Assembly (NCBI GenBank): GCA_016776525.1
Contig: JADHTD010000113.1
Coordinates: forward strand, 1-8,037
DNA from: Rhodospirillales bacterium
GTDB taxonomy: Bacteria; Pseudomonadota; Alphaproteobacteria; Rhodospirillales; JADHTD01
Direction of reading: 5' to 3'
DNA: 8,037 nt
The translations under genes and the position numbers were made by a program. Positions 1 to 6,187 of the stretch are shown here, piece after piece; position 1 is the stretch's first letter, and every line of letters begins with the position of its first letter. A model generated the notes under the pieces. The model did not search any database. It worked only from the letters and a program-made list of their open reading frames with translations, and had not been told where the DNA came from.

Positions 1-687
1 CAGCGAGCCGGTGAATATGGCGATGCCGGTGACAATCAGTAACAGGCCGATTGAAATTTCGACCTTGCGCATGTGCTTGCGGAAGCGGCCCATGAAGCCC
101 ATGAATGGACGGACAAAGAGCGCGGCGATCATGAACGGCAGGCCGATGCCGATGGCATAGACGGTCAGCAGGCCGGTGCCATACCACATGGTATCTCCGC
201 CGGCGGCAACCATCAGGATTGTCGCCAGAATAGGGCCGACGCAGGGCGTCCAGCCGAAGGCAAAGGCCAGGCCCAGAAAATAAGCGCCGACCATTCCGGA
301 AGGTTTTTTCTCGATGTGGAAACGTTTCTCGAAAGTAAGGAAGCCGATGCGGAACAGGCCCATGTAGTGCATGCCGAAAATGACGATAACCACACCGGCG
401 ATTTTGCTGAGAACGGTAATGTTTTCGGCGATCAGGCCGCTCAGGGCCGTCGCCGTCGCTCCCAGCAACACGAAAACGGTGCCGAAACCGAGGACGAAGG
501 CCAGCGCCGACCAGAACACGCGGCGCGCCAGGGCTTTGTCGATGCCGTCTTCCGCCGTCAACTGATCGAGCGAGGCACCGCCCAGGAAGCAGAGGTAAGC
601 CGGGATCAGCGGCAGTACGCAGGGCGATACGAAGCTGAGGAAACCGGCGGTCAGGGCGCCAGCGTAAGATATCTGAAAAGGATCCAT
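1..687 (-). CDS. ccdA: CcdA/SoxV-type membrane thiol-disulfide transporter, 3' end cut by window edge
   Basis: This polytopic inner-membrane protein of the CcdA/DsbD family would pass electrons from cytoplasmic thioredoxin to periplasmic thiol proteins. The 229 visible residues run from ATG at 687 to the window edge; full CcdA proteins are only slightly longer, so little is missing. Seen directly: the hallmark SPCVLPLIPAYLCF (Cys23, Cys33) in the first membrane segment and WTPCVGPIL (Cys149) in a later one. Cys23 and Cys149 match the redox pair of the family. Several further hydrophobic segments follow (about 60-80, 93-112, 133-162, 170-192, 209-227). The ribosome-binding site is weak. The gene lies 95 bases downstream of soxB in the same direction, with no clear terminator between, so it probably serves the Sox proteins as SoxV does in Paracoccus. 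A general role in cytochrome c maturation is the alternative and cannot be excluded. Confidence 0.93.
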   Translation of the reverse strand, partial: MDPFQISYAGALTAGFLSFVSPCVLPLIPAYLCFLGGASLDQLTAEDGIDKALARRVFWSALAFVLGFGTVFVLLGATATALSGLIAENITVLSKIAGVVIVIFGMHYMGLFRIGFLTFEKRFHIEKKPSGMVGAYFLGLAFAFGWTPCVGPILATILMVAAGGDTMWYGTGLLTVYAIGIGLPFMIAALFVRPFMGFMGRFRKHMRKVEISIGLLLIVTGIAIFTGSL

Positions 688-782
688 GGCGGCTTTTTCG
701 CTTATTTTCCGTTCAATAACAAATCACAAAGCTGTGGGACTTTTTCAAGCCTGCCGGACGACCCGGTGGTGTTCCTGGGAGG

Positions 783-2474
783 TTACGCGCCTTTGACCTG
801 AATGGCCCGGTTTTCCGGAACGTTGACCACTTTCTTGCGCTTGATGTAGTTACTGACCAGATCGTACACCTTGGGCCCCTTGGCGCCTTCCTGAACCGAG
901 GCCCAGCCACCGACCGTGTAGGTCTTTTTTGGGTCGATGGGCTCGCCGGTGCTGAGCAGGGTCAGGTTCGAGGCCCGCTGTCCCATCGGCTTGGAAATAT
1001 CGAAGGTGTAGCCCATGCCGCCGACGCGCACCATATCGCCGCCCTGCTGGTAATAGGGGTCGGGGTTGAACAGGTTGTCGCCGACGTCTTCCAGGATCAC
1101 TTTCAGGAATTCGCCGGTCAGTTCATTGCGCGTGCAATTGGCATAGGTGATGCCGGTCTGGGTAAAGACGTCGTCGACGGTGATGTCGGAGCCCGGCGGC
1201 AGGGTGCGGCCCCAGCGGAAGCCGGGCGACAGCGCGATCTGGCAGTCTCGTTCTTCCATAATCGCCTGGCAGATCAGGTCGTCGAAGGTGCCGTTGAAAT
1301 TGCCGCGCCGGTAGAGCAGGCCTTCGGTCTTGCCCAACACCGTGTTGAGGGTTTTCTCGTGGGGGCCGCGGATTTTCTTGACCAGGGCGTCCATCTCCGG
1401 GTCCGGCTTAATGGCGTCGGAAAACACCGGGATCAGCCGGAAACGGAAATCGGCGACCTTTTTGTTTTTCACATCGAGGTCGAGGCGGCCGAGGAACTTG
1501 CCGTGCGAGCCGGTGGCCACCAACAGGGTATCCTTGACCTTGATGACGCCGGGAATGGCGTCGTGGGTGTGGCCGGTGAGGATGACGTCGATACCGTCGA
1601 CCCGCGAGGCCAGTTTGCGGTCGACGTCGAAACCGTTGTGGCTGGCCAGCACCACCAGTTCGGCGCCGCCTTCGGTGCGGGCCTTATTGACGTGTTCGCG
1701 GACCATATCCTCCTGAATACCGAAGGACCAGTTGGGGATCATGTAACGCGGGTTGGCGATCGGCGTATAGGGAAAAGCCTGGCCGATGACGGCGATCTTG
1801 ACGCCGCCCCGTTCGAAATAGGCGGTGTTCTCGAAGACCGGTTCCTCGAACTCGGTGTCGCGCACATTACCGGCCAGGAACGGGAACTTGAGCATCTCGA
1901 TCAGTTCCTTGACCCGGTCTTCACCGTAGGTGAATTCCCAGTGCGCCGTCATGGCGTCGATGCCGAGCGCATTCTGCACCGTCACCATGTCTTCGCCGAG
2001 GGTCTTCAGGGCCGTGTAGGAACCCTGCCAGGTGTCGCCATTGTCGATCAGCAGCGTGTTACTGGGGCGCTGGGCGCGGATTGCCTTGACCAGGGTGGCC
2101 ATCTGGGCCATGCCGCCGATGCGGCCGTAATCTTTCGACAGGTTGGCGTAATCGTCGCTGGAAAAGGCATAAGCCTCTTTCGTACCGGCACTGAGTTTGA
2201 AATGTTTAAGGAAATCCTTGCCGGTCAGGTGCGGCGGCAGGCCATTGACCTCGCCGACGCCGATGTTGATCGACGGCTCCCGGAAATAAAGAGGCACGAT
2301 CTGCGCGTGGCAATCGGTGAAGTTAAGCAGGGTGACCTGGCCCGTGGAGTCGAACTTGAGCAGTTCGTCCTGGGTGATGGTTTCCTTGGCCAGGGCCTCG
2401 GTGAGGCTTCCGGAGGCTCCCATCATGGCCGCCGTGGCGGCGGTTACCTGCATGAAATCACGGCGTGTCAGCAT
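783..2474 (-). CDS. soxB: SoxB, thiosulfohydrolase (sulfate-releasing) of the Sox complex
   Basis: SoxB is a periplasmic dimanganese hydrolase that cleaves the terminal sulfone of SoxY-bound thiosulfate to sulfate. The 563 residues are the usual family length. A very short twin-arginine signal (TRRDF at 3-7, hydrophobic stretch to about 28) indicates folded export by Tat. The metallophosphatase/5'-nucleotidase fold shows its metal-ligand blocks: TDCH (Asp54, His56), NGD (Asp147), HWEF (His178), SHNG (His279, Asn280) and GHTH (His302, His304). The C-terminal nucleotidase domain holds SPGFRWGR (416-423) and TVDDVF (432-437). It is the last of the five core sox genes. It is set apart from soxA by a terminator hairpin and has only a poor Shine-Dalgarno match before its ATG. 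An in-frame TAG lies just upstream, so the ATG at 2474 is the best start. Identity is very sure. Confidence 0.98.
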   Translation of the reverse strand: MLTRRDFMQVTAATAAMMGASGSLTEALAKETITQDELLKFDSTGQVTLLNFTDCHAQIVPLYFREPSINIGVGEVNGLPPHLTGKDFLKHFKLSAGTKEAYAFSSDDYANLSKDYGRIGGMAQMATLVKAIRAQRPSNTLLIDNGDTWQGSYTALKTLGEDMVTVQNALGIDAMTAHWEFTYGEDRVKELIEMLKFPFLAGNVRDTEFEEPVFENTAYFERGGVKIAVIGQAFPYTPIANPRYMIPNWSFGIQEDMVREHVNKARTEGGAELVVLASHNGFDVDRKLASRVDGIDVILTGHTHDAIPGVIKVKDTLLVATGSHGKFLGRLDLDVKNKKVADFRFRLIPVFSDAIKPDPEMDALVKKIRGPHEKTLNTVLGKTEGLLYRRGNFNGTFDDLICQAIMEERDCQIALSPGFRWGRTLPPGSDITVDDVFTQTGITYANCTRNELTGEFLKVILEDVGDNLFNPDPYYQQGGDMVRVGGMGYTFDISKPMGQRASNLTLLSTGEPIDPKKTYTVGGWASVQEGAKGPKVYDLVSNYIKRKKVVNVPENRAIQVKGA

Positions 2475-2478
2475 CTTT

Positions 2479-2489
2479 ATTAGCCTAAT
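2479..2489 (-). promoter_or_regulatory. Small dyad covering the soxB ribosome-binding region
   Basis: An 11-base perfect dyad, ATTAG-C-CTAAT, ends four bases before the soxB start codon. On the soxB mRNA it reads ATTAGGCTAAT, and its AGG is the only Shine-Dalgarno-like triplet close to the ATG. It could be a protein site or a weak RNA hairpin that lowers translation. It is short and AT-rich, so chance is possible. Confidence 0.3.
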
Positions 2490-2497
2490 CTAATTTT

Positions 2498-2548
2498 AAA
2501 AAAAGAAGAAAAAAGGGCGGCATCCACCAATTAAAGCGAATGCCGCCC
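2498..2548 (-). terminator. Intrinsic terminator between soxA and soxB
   Basis: Read along the sox transcripts, a 9-bp perfect GC-rich stem (GGGCGGCAT at 2548-2540 pairing with ATGCCGCCC at 2523-2515) encloses a 16-base loop. Six U, then C, UU, C and seven U follow at once (2514-2498). This is a textbook rho-independent terminator in the minus direction. It starts 20 bases after the soxA stop and ends 23 bases before the soxB ATG. It should end much of the soxXYZA transcript, so soxB would depend on read-through or on a promoter of its own. Confidence 0.87.
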
Positions 2549-2567
2549 CGAAATAGTGCCCCGCCGC

Positions 2568-3428
2568 TTAGTTGCGGACGGCGGGTGTTTCGACCTTCAG
2601 GCCGCGGCTGCGCCAAGTCATATAGACTTCAAGGTTCTTGTATTCGTTAGAACCCCGCTTGAAGTGTTTGGCGCGGACCATCTTGTTACAGCCGGCATAG
2701 CGGCGGTGGATGGTTCCCGGCTTCTGCCATTTCAGGCGGAAGGTGGGGAAGCCGTTGACCTGGGCTTGGGTCAGCATATTGGCGCGGATCCGTGTGCCCG
2801 GGTAATCGTCGTGGCAGTTCTTGCAGGCCATGTCCATCTGTCCACGGCGTTCGTTGAAGAACTTCATGCCGGCTTTCCAGGCGCCGTTCAACGGACTGCT
2901 GGCTTGATCGGCAGTCGACATGATCGGCATGCCGCGGGACTGCATCTTGACGAGCATGGTGGTGCCCATCATCTGATCCGATTCCCACTTCCAGGCCTTG
3001 GCCTTCATGTTTTTGGTGCGGCAAAGGTTGATCCGTTCTTCCAGGACCATCGGTTTTTTGCTGGCCTTGTCAAAGATCGGATATTTGGTGGCGACGCCTT
3101 TCATGGAGATCTTGGTAGCTCCACCGCTGGTATCGAGGACCGGATCGATGGCGTACATGCCTTCTTCATCCGAGCCCGGTTTGGCACCACCATGGCAAGA
3201 CGCGCAGGACTTGCCGGCGGAACCGTCTTTTTTGATCCACTCTTCTTCACCGATGCCGACCCAAAGCATGGCCGGGTTGGAGAAGTTGTCGTCCTGCATA
3301 GCCTGGGTGTCTTTTGTCGCGAAGGTATATCCGGAAACAGAATCCGGAGCCTTATCGACCTGACAGGCGGCAAGCAGGGCGCCGGCGGATAGCGCAACGA
3401 CCATGCTTGTTAAAGTTTTCAATTTCAT
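2568..3428 (-). CDS. soxA: SoxA, diheme c-type cytochrome subunit of SoxXA
   Basis: With SoxX it forms the periplasmic SoxXA cytochrome, which oxidatively couples thiosulfate to the SoxY cysteine. It has 286 residues. Two heme c sites are visible, CASCH (75-79) and CKNCH (202-206), so this is the diheme type found in Rhodovulum and Paracoccus rather than the monoheme type. RRYAGC places Cys247 at the known thiolate ligand of the catalytic heme; Cys136 in RINLCR fits the family's thiolate ligand of the other heme. The N-terminus is a signal peptide ending LLAAC (18-22), which reads as a lipobox with Cys22 as lipid anchor; SoxA is usually described as soluble. The start has a good site (GGGAGGA) upstream. 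The gene is 26 bases after soxZ and is followed by a strong terminator. Confidence 0.97.
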   Translation of the reverse strand: MKLKTLTSMVVALSAGALLAACQVDKAPDSVSGYTFATKDTQAMQDDNFSNPAMLWVGIGEEEWIKKDGSAGKSCASCHGGAKPGSDEEGMYAIDPVLDTSGGATKISMKGVATKYPIFDKASKKPMVLEERINLCRTKNMKAKAWKWESDQMMGTTMLVKMQSRGMPIMSTADQASSPLNGAWKAGMKFFNERRGQMDMACKNCHDDYPGTRIRANMLTQAQVNGFPTFRLKWQKPGTIHRRYAGCNKMVRAKHFKRGSNEYKNLEVYMTWRSRGLKVETPAVRN

Positions 3429-3454
3429 AACGTGATTCCTCCCATAGATATCAC

Positions 3455-3778
3455 TTAAGAGACCGTGATTTTTTTCGATGCGGTTACTGTCTTGCCCGCG
3501 TCATCGGTCCAGGCGAAATCGATGGTGCCGCTTTCCGACGCTTTGGTGTAGAACGCAAAGTACGGATTAGCTGCAACCGCCGGGTGCAAATTGGCGCTGA
3601 ACACTTCCTTGCCGTTATATTTGCAAGAGAATTTGTTGATGATCATACGCGGAATAAGCTTACCCTTTTTGTTCTTGCGGGTGCCGGTTTCCATCTTGTG
3701 AGTGATCAAGGTTTTGATCTGAAATACTTGTCCCTTGCTGGCTTTAGAAGGGACCTTTACGCGAGGTTTTTTAGCCAT
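3455..3778 (-). CDS. soxZ: SoxZ, partner subunit of the SoxYZ sulfur carrier
   Basis: SoxZ binds SoxY to make the periplasmic SoxYZ carrier on which thiosulfate is oxidised. The 107 residues are the usual length. It has no signal peptide of its own, as expected for a protein that is carried out by Tat bound to SoxY. Family features seen: the basic N-terminus MAKKPRVKVP, the KTLITHKMETG segment (22-32), an immunoglobulin-like beta pattern with FSCKYNG (50-56), and the NPYFAFY block (71-77). The lone Cys52 is in the core and is not the carrier thiol. The start at 3778 has a clear purine-rich ribosome-binding site (AGGAAGGA). It lies 26 bases after soxY, consistent with one mRNA. Confidence 0.97.
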   Translation of the reverse strand: MAKKPRVKVPSKASKGQVFQIKTLITHKMETGTRKNKKGKLIPRMIINKFSCKYNGKEVFSANLHPAVAANPYFAFYTKASESGTIDFAWTDDAGKTVTASKKITVS

Positions 3779-3804
3779 TTTTCAATTCCTTCCTAAAAAC
3801 CAGT

Positions 3805-4287
3805 TCAGCCGCCGCAGCCGCCGATGGTGACTTTGACCTGACGCTTCCCTTCGTAGACGGAGCCGTCGCTCATGACCGCCCGGGCAACCACGTTTTGGGT
3901 TTTGCCCAACCGGATCCGGGTGGCCACTTCGGCCTTACCGGTTCCAGGTGACAGGTTAAAGGAGACCACATCCGGGTTGGGATTGCCTTCGGCGACCACG
4001 TGGATTGTTTTCACGTAATTACCGGAAGACATCGGGCTGTCGACGCTCACCGTCATCGGCACTGTCCGGCCGTTTTCAGCGATTTCCGGAAGCTTGACGT
4101 TGACTTTGCCCTGCTTAACGGCGGCGCCGCCGGTCAGCTCGGACAATTTCTTGGCCGCTGTTTCCGGTGTTGCCTGGGCAGTCCGGGAAAGCAGACCGCT
4201 ACCAGCCACCGCCAGCACGCCAACGCCCGTCGCCTTCAAAAGACTGCGGCGATCGACGCTGAGCGGTTTCTTAATGGTTTTTGCCAT
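3805..4287 (-). CDS. soxY: SoxY, covalent sulfur-carrier subunit of SoxYZ
   Basis: SoxY holds the sulfur intermediates on a cysteine at the end of a flexible C-terminal arm. The diagnostic GGCGG ends the protein (156-160), so Cys158 is the carrier residue. The N-terminus is a twin-arginine signal (DRRSLLKA at 12-19, hydrophobic to about 34, likely cut after AQA near 39); it would also carry SoxZ across the membrane. The middle is an immunoglobulin-like domain with the usual VDSPMSSGNYVKTIHV block (82-97). The 160 residues are normal for the family. It sits 30 bases after soxX and 26 before soxZ, with AGAGGA upstream of the start. All key residues are present. Confidence 0.98.
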   Translation of the reverse strand: MAKTIKKPLSVDRRSLLKATGVGVLAVAGSGLLSRTAQATPETAAKKLSELTGGAAVKQGKVNVKLPEIAENGRTVPMTVSVDSPMSSGNYVKTIHVVAEGNPNPDVVSFNLSPGTGKAEVATRIRLGKTQNVVARAVMSDGSVYEGKRQVKVTIGGCGG

Positions 4288-4317
4288 TTTAATTCCTCTC
4301 TTAAATTTAATCTGGCG

Positions 4318-4776
4318 TTATTTGGTGTAACTGCCCTTAAGGGTCAGCAGATACGCAACAACGTCTTCAATTTCCTGAGCCGACAACATGCTCTTACCAG
4401 CCCATTTCTTTTGCGCCAGATTATGTTTGGCATTCAGGAAACCCGGCATGATGGAGTCTTTGTCGAGGACCTTAGGGTCAACGACGCGCAGACGTAGTTC
4501 ACCGGCCTTCATGCGGCTGCCGACATCATGCAGGGGCGGGCCGACTTCGCCGTGGAACTGCTGTTCCGGAATCGGCATTTGATGGCAGGCCAGGCAATTC
4601 CCCTTTTGCCGGTGAATGGCGACGGCCCGGCCATTGGCCGGATCCCCGGCCTTGCCGGTCAGGGATTGCGGAATGGTTTCGCCGACGACCTTGTAACTAG
4701 CGGCCTGCACGCCGAAAGCCGCCGCACAAGTGAGCGCGAAGACAAAGGTAGTGCTAAGAATCTTAGAATACTTCAT
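4318..4776 (-). CDS. soxX: SoxX, monoheme c-type cytochrome subunit of SoxXA
   Basis: SoxX takes the electrons released when SoxA couples thiosulfate to SoxY and passes them to a small cytochrome c. It has 152 residues with a Sec signal peptide (likely cut near residue 25-26, VQA/AS). There is one heme c site, CLACH (61-65). Met110 in SIMPGF is the expected second axial ligand. The C-terminal helix LSAQEIEDVVAYLLTLKG (131-148) is typical of class I cytochromes c. It is the first gene of the sox cluster: the ATG at 4776 follows a strong Shine-Dalgarno sequence (GGGAGGA), and the 307 bases before it hold no gene, so the main sox promoter should lie there. Confidence 0.96.
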   Translation of the reverse strand: MKYSKILSTTFVFALTCAAAFGVQAASYKVVGETIPQSLTGKAGDPANGRAVAIHRQKGNCLACHQMPIPEQQFHGEVGPPLHDVGSRMKAGELRLRVVDPKVLDKDSIMPGFLNAKHNLAQKKWAGKSMLSAQEIEDVVAYLLTLKGSYTK

Positions 4777-4835
4777 TGTTCCTCCCTAATAGACACAACA
4801 CCAAATTACCGGGTTTAAATACCCAGGTTACAGGG

Positions 4836-4852
4836 GTGTTGGTTGTCAACAC
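4836..4852. promoter_or_regulatory. Candidate operator 1, dyad GTGTTG-N5-CAACAC
   Basis: A perfect 6-bp inverted repeat with a 5-base centre lies 59 bases upstream of the soxX start codon. On the sox strand the dyad contains TTGACA, the consensus -35 hexamer, so a protein bound here could block or recruit RNA polymerase. Its size and 6-5-6 design are shared with the dyad at 5029-5045. Sox operons are often controlled by ArsR-family repressors (SoxR, SqrR/BigR), which bind dyads; assigning this site to one is inference. Confidence 0.45.
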
Positions 4853-4992
4853 GGTCTGGTTTATTCCAGATTTCTTTTATTAGTTAAACATAAAGTAACG
4901 AGGAATTCTTTGACGCGCAAGACCCTTATTGACGTATGGAATTGGTTTTTTGCCGTGAACCCCCCTTAACCTCGCCAGTAATATAGCATTTC

Positions 4993-5037
4993 CACCAATA
5001 AAAAATCTTCCTCCGTTAAAATAGACAAATATTGGTG
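4993..5037 (-). other. 8-bp inverted repeat enclosing an orphan ribosome-binding sequence
   Basis: CACCAATA (4993-5000) and TATTGGTG (5030-5037) are perfect inverted repeats 29 bases apart. On the minus strand the loop carries GGAGGAAG (5014-5007), a strong Shine-Dalgarno match, but no ATG gene starts after it at normal spacing. The nearest reading frame is a tiny one: GTG at 4995 or ATG at 4989, ending in TAA at 4966. It might be a leader element of the sox mRNA if transcription starts upstream; nothing proves it is expressed. Confidence 0.25.
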
Positions 5038-5045
5038 TGCAATAT
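5029..5045. promoter_or_regulatory. Candidate operator 2, dyad ATATTG-N5-CAATAT
   Basis: A perfect 6-bp inverted repeat with a 5-base centre lies 38 bases after the yeeE stop. It matches the dyad at 4836-4852 in arm length, spacer and the TTG/CAA inner bases (shared pattern RTRTTG-N5-CAAYAY). Centres are 193 bases apart. Two like sites in one gene-free region suggest one regulator bound at both, perhaps with looping, but this is inference. Confidence 0.4.
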
Positions 5046-5083
5046 CTTCTATTCACATATTTAGATGTGTGAAAATGGCGTTT

Positions 5084-6187
5084 TTATTGACGCGAAAGGA
5101 CCGCCCGTAAAGCCCCGCCGAAGCTGCCTTCTTCCAGGTATTTCAAGCCTAAAACGCCTCCCGCCATGATCGACAGCACGGCGATCAGCGATCCCAGGGC
5201 GAGGGTCGATAGGCCGGTGATTCCCTGGCCGACGGTGCAGCCCAGGGACAGCACGCCACCGAATCCCATGATAGAAGCGCCGAACAGGTGACGAATCATG
5301 TCGTCCGTATCGTTGAAGGCTTCGATATGGAAGCTTTTGGTCGAAACCGACATCAGGAAGGATCCGGCGATGATGCCGCCGACGGCGGCAATGCCGAAGT
5401 TGATGGTGGCGCCGGTAAAGGTCATCAGGTACTGAACGCTTTCCCCGGCGGGCGCCACGAAGGTGAAGGAGGCCAGCGGCACCGGCTCGAAATCGTCAAA
5501 GCCTAAGACGCCGGTGATCCACCAGCCGACCGGCACCAGCAGGCCGATAATCAGGCCGCCCAGCAGGTTGGCGGGCGAGGAACGGAATTCCGCATCCTTG
5601 AAACAGTAAATCAGCAGTAAACCGGCGAAAACGGCAACGACAACGGCCCGTACGCTGTCCACTTCGCTGCCCACCAGGGCGGCGGCCATATCGACCATGC
5701 CTTGCGAATCGAGGCCGCTTTCTTTCAGGTCGACGTTGCTGAATTCCTCGATTTCCAAGCGCAGCAAGCCGAGCAGGCCGCGCAGGGTCATATAGGCGAA
5801 GATGCCCATGACGATGATGACGATGATCGATTTCAGGTTGCCGCCGCCGATTCGCACGAGGTTTTTGTTGGCGCAACCGCCGGCCATGGTCATGCCGAAG
5901 CCGAACAGGGCTCCGCCGATAATGGCCCCCAGCCAGCCCAGGTTGGAGGTCAGGTAAATTGACTTGTAGGTATCGACCAGTTCCAGGGAATGCAGGGTTT
6001 GGGTGCCGATAATGGCCATCGCCATAGCCAGCAGCCAAGCCCGGAAACGGTTGAAATCCTCCATGAAGACGATATCGGACAGCGCCCCCATGGTGCAGAA
6101 ATTGGTTTTCTGGGCGGTGGCTCCGAAAATCAGGCCGGCGATGAAACCGGCGCTGGCGACGATCGTGCTGATCGGCATGTCTTCCAT
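5084..6187 (-). CDS. yeeE: YeeE/YedE (TsuA) family thiosulfate/sulfur transporter
   Basis: This inner-membrane protein would take thiosulfate or a related sulfur species into the cytoplasm. From ATG at 6187 it has 367 residues, close to the family's usual size, with about nine or more hydrophobic segments. The three cysteine motifs that define the family's substrate path are all present: KTNFCTMGALSD (Cys31), MAGGCANKNL (Cys105) and LSLGCTVGQGITG (Cys317). The two halves echo each other, as known for this fold. A longer frame opens at a GTG at 6205, but AGGGG eight bases before the ATG at 6187 favours the shorter start. It is divergent from tusA, its usual partner, and lies upstream of the sox genes in the same direction, separated by the 307-base control region. 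Confidence 0.93.
   Translation of the reverse strand: MEDMPISTIVASAGFIAGLIFGATAQKTNFCTMGALSDIVFMEDFNRFRAWLLAMAMAIIGTQTLHSLELVDTYKSIYLTSNLGWLGAIIGGALFGFGMTMAGGCANKNLVRIGGGNLKSIIVIIVMGIFAYMTLRGLLGLLRLEIEEFSNVDLKESGLDSQGMVDMAAALVGSEVDSVRAVVVAVFAGLLLIYCFKDAEFRSSPANLLGGLIIGLLVPVGWWITGVLGFDDFEPVPLASFTFVAPAGESVQYLMTFTGATINFGIAAVGGIIAGSFLMSVSTKSFHIEAFNDTDDMIRHLFGASIMGFGGVLSLGCTVGQGITGLSTLALGSLIAVLSIMAGGVLGLKYLEEGSFGGALRAVLSRQ

Larger units (their letters stand above)
4777..5083 (-). promoter_or_regulatory. AT-rich gene-free control region upstream of soxX
   Basis: These 307 bases separate the yeeE stop from the soxX start. I see no supported protein gene. The region is visibly richer in A+T than its flanks and holds two like-built dyads (4836-4852, 5029-5045), an 8-bp inverted repeat enclosing a Shine-Dalgarno-like sequence (4993-5037), and an imperfect hairpin, TTCACA/TGTGAA (5052-5073), just after yeeE with no U-tract. 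A perfect -35 hexamer, TTGACA, lies on the sox strand (4849-4844), but no good -10 is found 16-18 bases on. The sox promoter is therefore placed here by context, not by a full consensus match. Confidence 0.7.

Noticed and set aside
73..801. Plus-strand open frame of 242 codons opposite ccdA
   Set aside because: Its product is rich in Glu, Ala, Gly, Arg and Gln with no recognisable domain. The minus strand reads as a well-conserved CcdA.
1359..2483. Long open frame (374 codons) on the plus strand opposite soxB
   Set aside because: It lies fully antisense to a clear soxB. Its translation lacks any family motif and has the Gly/Asp/His/Val-rich look of a shadow frame in GC-rich DNA.
2524..2531. 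CCACCAAT in the soxA-soxB terminator loop, repeated at 4992-4999
   Set aside because: An 8-base match between two AT-biased spacers is expected by chance in 8 kb, and nothing else around it is shared.
2556..3392. Plus-strand open frame of 278 codons opposite soxA
   Set aside because: Shadow of soxA, which has both heme motifs and a good start on the other strand.
5052..5073. TTCACA/TGTGAA dyad after yeeE, considered as a CRP site or a yeeE terminator
   Set aside because: The half-sites are in the reverse order to a CRP box and spaced wrongly. No U-tract follows on the minus strand, so it is not a good terminator either.
4907..5095. Repeated TTGACGCG-like words (near 4910 and 5087), considered as a duplication or attachment site
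   Set aside because: The matches are short and broken, with no integrase, tRNA gene or other mobile-element sign nearby.
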